Assembly: GCA_002482845.1 (NCBI GenBank)
Contig: DLGT01000048.1
Span: forward strand, 8,996-23,830
Direction: 5' to 3'
Length of the DNA: 14,835 bases
Source of the DNA: Saprospiraceae bacterium UBA7687
Lineage (GTDB): Bacteria > Bacteroidota > Bacteroidia > Chitinophagales > Saprospiraceae
A program made the translations under genes and the position numbers. Below the pieces are notes generated by a model. It searched no databases. It was given only the letters and a program-made list of their open reading frames with translations, and was not told where the DNA came from. Numbering within the stretch: position 1 is the first letter of the stretch; each line of letters starts with the position of its first letter. This document shows, one piece after another, positions 7,613-12,512 of this stretch.

Positions 7613-7642
7613 TACATAGTACTGTCTTTAGACAGGTACTAT
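7599..7642. promoter_or_regulatory. Probable PadR operator: three TAGTAC half-sites
   Basis: AGTACCATG (7601-7609) and CATAGTACT (7615-7623) are inverted copies with one mismatch around 5 nt. CATAGTACTGTC (7615-7626) is again nearly inverted against GACAGGTACTAT (7631-7642), with a one-base insertion. ATAGTACC (7599-7606) and GGTACTAT (7635-7642) are perfect inverted copies. The cluster covers the spacer and -33 of the padR promoter, where a bound repressor would exclude polymerase. Confidence 0.6.
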
Positions 7643-7897
7643 ATACAAACGATTTATTTTTATCGACGAAAGCATGTTTTTTTGATGTAGAAATATTTTG
7701 AAGAACTTCTTTTTTTTATAAATTTTACTTAATAAAGGGTAGTTTACGTCAATCAAGCAGTTTAATTTTTGCGTTAATTAAACCCCAAAATTAACTGAAA
7801 ATGTTAATGGACGTAAAAAATGATGTATCTTCGACTTTGATTATTAATGTTTGAGTTTACTCCGAAAAAACCTTAGTTAGAATGAAAGTTTATACTG

Positions 7898-7954
7898 CAT
7901 TGATAATCAGACGTTTCCCTTAAGGGTCAGGGTGAAAACGGTTGATTATCAATG
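7898..7954 (+). promoter_or_regulatory. Large hairpin in the leader of the acidic-protein gene
   Basis: CATTGATAATCA (7898-7909) and TGATTATCAATG (7943-7954) form a perfect 12-bp stem. Inside it CGTTT (7912-7916) pairs with AAACG (7936-7940) and CCCT (7917-7920) with AGGG (7929-7932), leaving a 3-nt bulge. An alternative inner palindrome CCCTTAAGGG (7917-7926) competes with this pairing. It ends 44 nt before the ATG. No T tract follows, so it is not a terminator. It could be a structured leader RNA or a protein-binding palindrome; it matches no riboswitch class that I recognise. Confidence 0.5.
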
Positions 7955-7998
7955 AATTTGCTTTTTTCAGAGTGGACTCATGTTTTAAAAAAGTAAAG

Positions 7999-8667
7999 AT
8001 GAACGTACAAGCTAAGATAATAAATATCAAAACAGTCAATGAATTAGGTCAATATTGGACAAATGATGACTTTATCCAGTTATTGGACAAGATGAATCTA
8101 CCCGACGCAGACAAAGTCAAACCTGAAGAACTGAAGGATCTCTTATATATGGCCATCACAGACTTTGAACCAAATGAAGCTGCTGAAATCGTACTTACTT
8201 ACAAATTAGGAGAATCGCTCACAGCCGGCCAAATCCAAACCATCGCACATGATATGACAGATGAAAAAGTGGCAGAGCAATACGCAGACCCATCATATCA
8301 TTACGACCTTTTTAATATCAATCAATTATTATTCAAATCCTACAATGGCACTTTTCCCAATACTGAAGCATCCATCATCAACATAGAATTGACAGATGCA
8401 GATGGTGGTACGGTAGAAGCAACTAATGAGATATTGACCAAAGCATTATCAGCAGGACTTAGCGATCGTAGTATTATCAAACGCCTGTATGAAGATCAAA
8501 TGGAGGGACTCGTTGACTTTGGTGATGCAGAAAAAATATTATGGAGATTTCAAGACAAAGGAAATAACACTTATGAGATCATCACATCTAGATATTGGAT
8601 AGATAAAGAAGATATTGAAAGTGGTGAATATGATGCTGAGATCAAATTTTTTGAAGAGAAGGATTAA
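7999..8667 (+). CDS. Acidic soluble protein of unknown function
   Basis: I do not recognise this 222-aa protein. It has no signal peptide, membrane segment or cysteine. It is strongly acidic (for example FEPNEAAEIVLTYKLGESL at 56-74 and the tail WIDKEDIESGEYDAEIKFFEEKD at 200-222) and looks mainly alpha-helical, so it is probably cytosolic. The frame stays open upstream to a TTG at 7942, but that start would lie inside the leader hairpin and adds 19 residues of poor composition. The ATG at 7999 gives a sensible N-terminus (MNVQAKIINIKTVNELG). It has no obvious operon partner: the next gene has its own promoter. A long, structured leader suggests post-transcriptional control. Confidence 0.75.
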   Translation: MNVQAKIINIKTVNELGQYWTNDDFIQLLDKMNLPDADKVKPEELKDLLYMAITDFEPNEAAEIVLTYKLGESLTAGQIQTIAHDMTDEKVAEQYADPSYHYDLFNINQLLFKSYNGTFPNTEASIINIELTDADGGTVEATNEILTKALSAGLSDRSIIKRLYEDQMEGLVDFGDAEKILWRFQDKGNNTYEIITSRYWIDKEDIESGEYDAEIKFFEEKD

Positions 8668-8686
8668 TATTAGTTTGCTTAATAGA

Positions 8687-8718
8687 TTGTATCAGATATA
8701 CGATTTTGTGTAGTTTTG
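8687..8718 (+). promoter_or_regulatory. Promoter of the GNAT acetyltransferase gene
   Basis: TTG at 8687-8689, a 21-nt spacer and TAGTTTTG at 8711-8718 match the Bacteroidota promoter consensus. The start would be near 8725, only about 11 nt before the ATG at 8736, so the message is nearly leaderless. Confidence 0.65.
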
Positions 8719-8735
8719 TCCATATTTAGTTATTA

Positions 8736-9266
8736 ATGGACTTTTCGCATATAAGGTTGGCAGAAATGAAAGATGCAGAAGAAATTGCATCATTATTTAA
8801 ACTAGTTACAGATCACTTGATTGATAATAGAATCTATCAATGGAATTATAAATACCCTTTGATAGAGCATGTGGTAAAAGACATCCAACACAAAACTTGT
8901 TATGTATTTGAAATAGATAGTCAGATAGTTGGTACCATCACCATAGATAGCAACCAAGATGTGCAGTATAAAAATGTACATTGGAAGTATGCAACAGACA
9001 CTTGCTACGTAATCCATCGACTTGGCATTCATCCATCTTATCAAGGGAGAAAGATAAGTAAAACACTTTGCCTATATGCAGAACATTTAGCCCTCCAAAA
9101 TCTAATTCAATTTATCCGGCTAGATGCATACAGCCTAAATCCTATCTCTAAAAATCTATACACATCTCTAGGCTACCATCTTGCAGACGGTGTTTGTTTT
9201 TTTCATGGAAATGATGCACCATTTAATTGTTATGAGAAAGAGATACTGACATCTATTAATGTGTAG
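8736..9266 (+). CDS. GNAT-family N-acetyltransferase
   Basis: This 176-aa protein has the GNAT fold, which uses acetyl-CoA to acetylate an amine; the substrate cannot be read from the sequence. The N-terminal strand-helix is IRLAEMKDAEEIASLF (6-21), followed by the QWNYKYPLIEHVVKDI segment (35-50) seen in a Bacteroidota/Firmicutes subgroup. Strand VGTITI (65-70) comes next. Motif A, with the pyrophosphate-binding loop, is VIHRLGIHPSYQGRKISKTL (92-111); the loop reads QGRKIS instead of the usual Q/R-x-x-G-x-G/A. The closing motif is RLDAYSLNPISKNLYTSLGY (128-147). It is a monocistronic gene as far as visible, followed by a repeat-bearing gap. Confidence 0.9.
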   Translation: MDFSHIRLAEMKDAEEIASLFKLVTDHLIDNRIYQWNYKYPLIEHVVKDIQHKTCYVFEIDSQIVGTITIDSNQDVQYKNVHWKYATDTCYVIHRLGIHPSYQGRKISKTLCLYAEHLALQNLIQFIRLDAYSLNPISKNLYTSLGYHLADGVCFFHGNDAPFNCYEKEILTSINV

Positions 9267-9310
9267 TGTAAGATGAATGTTTTTTTGATTTTTATCACTT
9301 TTTCCGATCG

Positions 9311-9359
9311 TCGTAGCTTCCGAGCTACGATGCAGTATCAATAGGCATCCTTGCCTGAG
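9311..9359 (+). repeat. REP-like double-hairpin repeat, copy A
   Basis: The first hairpin is TCGTAGCT/AGCTACGA around TCCG (9311-9330), a perfect 8-bp stem. A linker TGCAGTATCAAT follows, then a second hairpin AGGCA/TGCCT around TCCT (9343-9356). Near-identical copies lie at 10697 and 12371, all in the same orientation. A GTAG tetranucleotide occurs in the first stem. Confidence 0.85.
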
Positions 9360-9386
9360 TGGTTTTATTTATTTTGACATCACAAT

Positions 9387-9421
9387 TATATCTTTACACA
9401 GGCTAGAAGCCTAAAGATATA
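9387..9421. repeat. Two-part hairpin downstream of repeat copy A
   Basis: TATATCTTT (9387-9395) pairs with AAAGATATA (9413-9421), and inside it AGGCT (9400-9404) pairs with AGCCT (9408-9412) around AGA, with a 4-nt bulge on the left. There is no T tract. It may be another intergenic repeat family or a transcript-end structure. Confidence 0.5.
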
Positions 9422-9632
9422 GTATCATAGCGGACAAATTTAGTTATTAACCACTGAAATCATTAATTGTGTTAGAAGTTAAAAAAATCTCTTCATTTAC
9501 CAACGAAATGTTACTAAAATACGTCTGATATTACAAATACATTGATCATGGTGATATCAAATAGGTTCATATTAGTTTTATTAGTCTCCTTGACTTTTAT
9601 GCAAAAGATACATGATGCTATTATTTTGATTA

Positions 9633-9962
9633 ATGAATAAAAGTAAAAAAATGAAAATTTTATTGAAAAGTTTGCTAATTTTATGTTTTGGTATTTCTTG
9701 TAGTGATTCATCGGATGATATGGTCACTGCCACCATAGAAGGATACGATTTGAGATTATGTGCCTGTTGCGGTGGATTGATGGTCAAACCTTCTGACGCC
9801 AACGGGGACAATTATCAATGGTATCAAAAAAATCAGAAATTTGATGTAGGCGAATCTGATAAATTTCCATTAAAAGTAAAAATAAAATATCACAATCGGA
9901 ATACAGACTGTATTGCATCCGATGGAGAGATAGAAATTACTGCTTTGGAAAAGGAGAAATAG
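9633..9962 (+). CDS. Small cysteine-containing lipoprotein, unknown function (operon gene 1)
   Basis: The 109-aa product has a basic n-region, a hydrophobic segment (8-22) and a relaxed lipobox FGIS-C23, followed by an acidic SDSSDD stretch. Such a stretch resembles the lipoprotein export signal that sends Bacteroidota lipoproteins to the outer surface. The mature part carries GYDLRLCACCGGLMVKP (37-53) with three close cysteines, and one more at 93. I recall similar C-x-C-C-G-G lipoproteins in Bacteroidota, without known function; the cysteines could bind metal or form disulphides. An internal ATG (9651) gives the equally good start MKILLKSLL. It is the first of three lipoprotein genes spaced by 22 and 11 bp, so co-transcription is very likely. 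Confidence 0.8.
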   Translation: MNKSKKMKILLKSLLILCFGISCSDSSDDMVTATIEGYDLRLCACCGGLMVKPSDANGDNYQWYQKNQKFDVGESDKFPLKVKIKYHNRNTDCIASDGEIEITALEKEK

Positions 9963-9984
9963 TTTAATAATAAAAGCTGAAATA

Positions 9985-10398
9985 ATGAGCACAAATTTTT
10001 ATAACCACATCATTTATTTGTCCATAATGTTGTTATTCTCGTGTACAAAAAAAGAAACGATAGAATGCCCTGAAGATCTGGCATGCACAGAAGTTTTTGT
10101 ATCTGTCAATGTGCAGGTAAAGAATACAAAAAATGAAAATATCAATCTTTTTAAGACGATTACTGAAATAGAAGGAGTTGACACCATCCTTGTAAAAACA
10201 AATTTTACTTCATTATTTGACAATTATGTTATTATCGATGACTTATCCAAAAAAGACTTAAAAAAAGCTGGATCCAAAGTCACTTTCAAAGGATTTGACG
10301 AAGGGAATCAGCTGATTGTAAATGAAGAATACCTCATCGGACATGATTGTTGTCATGTCGTCAAGGTGTCAGGAAAAGATATTATAATAATCAATTAA
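9985..10398 (+). CDS. Small lipoprotein, unknown function (operon gene 2)
   Basis: The 137-aa product starts with a hydrophobic signal and the lipobox LFS-C20 followed by TKKE. After the anchor comes CPEDLAC (28-34), a beta-rich middle region (EVFVSVNVQVKN at 36-47, then INLFKTITEIEGVDTILVKT at 53-72), and a conserved-looking LIGHDCCHV near the end (117-125). The four mature cysteines could form two disulphides in an Ig-like or similar beta sandwich, but I cannot assign a family name. The arrangement between two other cysteine-bearing lipoproteins suggests a shared envelope role. The gap to the next gene is 11 bp. Confidence 0.78.
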   Translation: MSTNFYNHIIYLSIMLLFSCTKKETIECPEDLACTEVFVSVNVQVKNTKNENINLFKTITEIEGVDTILVKTNFTSLFDNYVIIDDLSKKDLKKAGSKVTFKGFDEGNQLIVNEEYLIGHDCCHVVKVSGKDIIIIN

Positions 10399-10409
10399 CT
10401 TTTATATTC

Positions 10410-10658
10410 ATGTGTAAATATTTATACCCAAGCACCTTTATTCTATTAATATTTTTAATATCCTGTAGCAAAGAAAGCAATCACAAGGATTGTGCATTAA
10501 TTCCTGAGGTAGGACCATGTAATGCAGCGATACCAAAATTTTATTTTGACCAAACAGAAAATAAGTGCAAAACCTTTGTTTGGGGAGGCTGTAATGGCGT
10601 AGTTCCATTTGAAACACTAGAAGATTGCAATAAAAAATGCCCTTGTCAGGGAAATTAA
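10410..10658 (+). CDS. Lipid-anchored Kunitz/BPTI-type domain protein (operon gene 3)
   Basis: The 82-aa product has a hydrophobic signal (4-18) with lipobox LIS-C19, then one Kunitz domain at residues 28-77. Six cysteines (28, 37, 53, 61, 73, 77) have spacings 8-15-7-11-3, against 8-15-7-12-3 in bovine BPTI. Other hallmarks are GPC (35-37), KFYF (43-46) matching RYFY, and FVWGGC (56-61) matching FVYGGC. Kunitz domains insert their P1 residue into serine proteases; here P1 would be Asn38 rather than Lys/Arg, so trypsin inhibition is not expected. The loop after the fourth cysteine is one residue short and lacks the conserved Asn, and an extra Cys79 follows. Longer in-frame starts (from 10347) overlap the previous gene and are unlikely. 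Kunitz folds are mainly animal and rare in bacteria. Fold is well supported; activity is not known. Confidence 0.88.
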   Translation: MCKYLYPSTFILLIFLISCSKESNHKDCALIPEVGPCNAAIPKFYFDQTENKCKTFVWGGCNGVVPFETLEDCNKKCPCQGN

Positions 10659-10983
10659 TTAATAAAATCTTACAATCTAGAAGCTTTAACCGTTCGTCGT
10701 AGCTTCTGAGCTACAATGCAGTATTGTCAGGCATCTTGCCTGAGAGTCTTCACCAATTTAATAGTAATTCTAACATAATGGCTAATAAAGTCTTTTATAT
10801 TAGTAAAACCAAAACAATCGGCAAGCCTTTGCCTACTTCAATACGTACCCAACATGTCAGCGCATTTCTTCGTATTCATGCTCGAATAAACGAACATTAA
10901 ACTTTAGATTACGTTTAAAAACATATATCCTTCGTTTCAGAGTCCCAAGTAATTATTTATATCAACAGGTAAATCAAACGTAA
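10659..10983. other. 325-bp gap between the lipoprotein operon and the serine hydrolase
   Basis: It contains repeat copy B (10697-10744). The rest has no gene and no exact promoter match. A short GGCAA/TTGCC hairpin near 10820 is too weak to name. The serine hydrolase promoter must lie here but does not fit the consensus. Confidence 0.6.
10697..10744 (+). repeat. REP-like double-hairpin repeat, copy B
   Basis: Same layout as copy A: TCGTAGCT (10697-10704) against AGCTACAA (10709-10716) with one stem mismatch, linker TGCAGTATTG, then TCAGGCA (10727-10733) and TGCCTGA (10737-10743) around TCT. It has one base fewer in the second loop and is the most diverged of the three copies. Confidence 0.82.
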
Positions 10984-12246
10984 ATGAAAAATTTTCTTAC
11001 TATCGCCTTTGTATTTTGCGCGCTGCTAATGGCAGTTTCACAAACACTTTCGCCAGTTACAAAACCACACGACGGGATACATAATAATCGTCTGTCTGAA
11101 ATTGACAATATTATGAAAGATTATGTGGATAAAAACCAACTAATCGGAGCTGTAGTCATGGTTGTCAAAGATAATCAGGTAGTGTATCACAAAGGGCACG
11201 GATATGCAGACCTTTTGGCTAAAAAACCGATGAAGCCAGATGCAATATTCAGGATCATGAGCCAAACCAAAGCGATTACTAGTCTGGCGATCATGCAGTT
11301 ATTTGAACAGGGAAAGCTTGGCTTAGATCAGCGTATTTCTGACTTTATACCAGAGTTTAAAAATCCGAAACTGATTAAAACTTTTAATGCTGCTGATTCG
11401 AGTTATACATCGGTTCCTGCTGCTAGTGAAATTACATTTCGAGATTTGTTGACACATACATCAGGTATAAGTTATCCAGATATAGGAAAAGATACGATGC
11501 GGGCTATTTACGCTAAAAATGGAATTCCTTCAGGATTAGGCTTTTTTAATGAAAATCTTTTAACAAAAATGAAATCATTGGCCACTTTGCCGCTGCTCCA
11601 TAATCCAGGTGAGCGCTTTACCTACGGATTAAGTACGGATTTGCTGGGAGCACTAGTAGAAGTGATAAGTGGTAAATCACTTGAAACCTATTTCCAAGAG
11701 AATATTTTTGAACCAATGGGCATGAAAGACACCTATTTTAATGTACCGGCTTCAAAATCTCACCGACTGCCCACTGTATATACCGAAGATAGCAATCAAA
11801 AAATAATAGAGTGGTCGCCTACTTTCAGAAATATTGATCCCACTTATCCGATCATCCCTAAAACCTATTTTTCAGGTGGTGCAGGATTATCATCTACAGC
11901 ATATGACTATGCCATTTTTCTACAGATGCTTTTGAATGGTGGAAAATATAACAACAAACAAATTTTAGGAAGACGTACTGTAGAATTAATGCTAAGTCCC
12001 CAACTAGCAGATAACTTTTATGGAGATGATAATTTTACGCTGGGTTTTGCATTGACATCAGCAAAATCAGCAAACTTACGTATGCGTAGTGAAGGTTCTT
12101 TTGCTTGGGGAGGATATTATGGCACCACTTATTGGGCCGATCCCAAAGAAAAATTGATTTGTTTATTTATGACACAGCATACACCCAATTCACATAGAGA
12201 TTTTGAAGATAAAATAACAAGTGTGATATATTCAAGTCTGAAATAG
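10984..12246 (+). CDS. Secreted serine hydrolase of the beta-lactamase (class C/esterase-like) family
   Basis: The 420-aa product has a signal peptide (MKNFLTIAFVFCALLMAVS, cleavage near 19), so it should act in the periplasm or outside. The penicillin-binding fold has its nucleophile motif S93-Q-T-K96 in FRIMSQTKAITSLAIMQLFE (89-108). LTHTSGISY (156-164) is the typical following segment. The second-motif tyrosine is Y214 in GERFTYGLSTDLLGALVEVI (209-228); the usual Y-x-N reads Y-G-L-S. The third motif region is FAWGGYYGTTYW (373-384), with WGG where class C enzymes have KTG or HxG. Such proteins are mostly esterases or D-amino-acid/peptide hydrolases, and true beta-lactamase activity is not implied. 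It stands alone between repeat copies B and C. Confidence 0.93.
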   Translation: MKNFLTIAFVFCALLMAVSQTLSPVTKPHDGIHNNRLSEIDNIMKDYVDKNQLIGAVVMVVKDNQVVYHKGHGYADLLAKKPMKPDAIFRIMSQTKAITSLAIMQLFEQGKLGLDQRISDFIPEFKNPKLIKTFNAADSSYTSVPAASEITFRDLLTHTSGISYPDIGKDTMRAIYAKNGIPSGLGFFNENLLTKMKSLATLPLLHNPGERFTYGLSTDLLGALVEVISGKSLETYFQENIFEPMGMKDTYFNVPASKSHRLPTVYTEDSNQKIIEWSPTFRNIDPTYPIIPKTYFSGGAGLSSTAYDYAIFLQMLLNGGKYNNKQILGRRTVELMLSPQLADNFYGDDNFTLGFALTSAKSANLRMRSEGSFAWGGYYGTTYWADPKEKLICLFMTQHTPNSHRDFEDKITSVIYSSLK

Positions 12247-12261
12247 TTATGGAGCTCTTCA

Positions 12262-12352
12262 TCTGCGGAATGTAGTTAAAAATGGATAGATTCCGCAGAA
12301 TTATTCATCTTAATCTGCGGAATGTTGGTTGAAAAAGTATAGATTCCGCAGA
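12262..12352 (+). repeat. Tandem pair of near-identical palindromic units
   Basis: Unit 1 has TCTGCGGAAT (12262-12271) pairing with ATTCCGCAGA (12290-12299). Unit 2 has the same arms at 12314-12323 and 12343-12352. Stems are perfect 10 bp with 18- and 19-nt loops that are themselves similar; the period is 52 bp. There is no T tract. This repeat differs from the copy A-C family. Confidence 0.85.
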
Positions 12353-12370
12353 ATTAGCGTGTTTTGATCG

Positions 12371-12419
12371 ACGTAGCTTCCGAGCTACGATGCAGTTTCA
12401 TCAGGCATCCTTGCCTGAG
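12371..12419 (+). repeat. REP-like double-hairpin repeat, copy C
   Basis: CGTAGCT (12372-12378) pairs with AGCTACG (12383-12389) around TCCG, followed by the linker and TCAGGCA (12401-12407) paired with TGCCTGA (12412-12418) around TCCT. It is closest to copy A. An ATG arises inside it at 12390 and opens a frame into the next gene, which is a coincidence of reading frame. Confidence 0.85.
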
Positions 12420-12512
12420 TTTCTTTACCCAAATAACGCACAAAACCAACTATTCCCCTTTGCCAGAAACAAAAATCTTTGTAAATTGTGTTATATCTAT
12501 AAAACACCTTTT

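Larger units (their letters stand above)
7532..7998. other. 467-bp divergent intergenic region
   Basis: This region separates the minus-strand padR operon from the plus-strand acidic-protein gene. It holds the padR promoter and operator-like repeats (7582-7642) and a large hairpin (7898-7954). A near-match -7 box, TATCTTCG at 7826-7833, could serve the plus-strand gene but has no clear -33 partner. Positions 7643-7800 are very AT-rich and show nothing I can name. Confidence 0.65.
9267..9632. other. 366-bp repeat-bearing gap before the lipoprotein operon
   Basis: It holds repeat copy A (9311-9359) and a separate hairpin (9387-9421), listed individually. The rest is AT-rich with no gene. No exact promoter was found for the lipoprotein operon; the best -7 candidate (TTATTTTG just before 9633) deviates by one base and lacks a -33. 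Confidence 0.65.

Noticed and set aside
7917..7940. FMN riboswitch in the leader
   Set aside because: The stretch GGGTCAGGGTGAAAAC recalls the start of the FMN aptamer, but the remaining helices and conserved junction bases are absent.
7942..7998. TTG start for the acidic protein
   Set aside because: It sits inside the leader hairpin, uses a rare start codon and adds residues of poor composition. ATG 7999 is preferred.
10347..10409. Longer start for the Kunitz lipoprotein
   Set aside because: It would overlap the end of the previous gene by about 50 bp and would put a charged stretch in front of an otherwise normal signal sequence and lipobox.
9311..12419. Integron-type cassette array with attC sites
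   Set aside because: The repeats lack the GTTRRRY/RYYYAAC core sites, each is two separate small hairpins, and no integrase is present in the window.
12390..12512. N-terminal extension of the acyl-CoA dehydrogenase from ATG 12390
   Set aside because: The first codons lie inside repeat copy C, and the extension (MQFHQASLPEF...) has no resemblance to the family. ATG 12513 gives a natural start.
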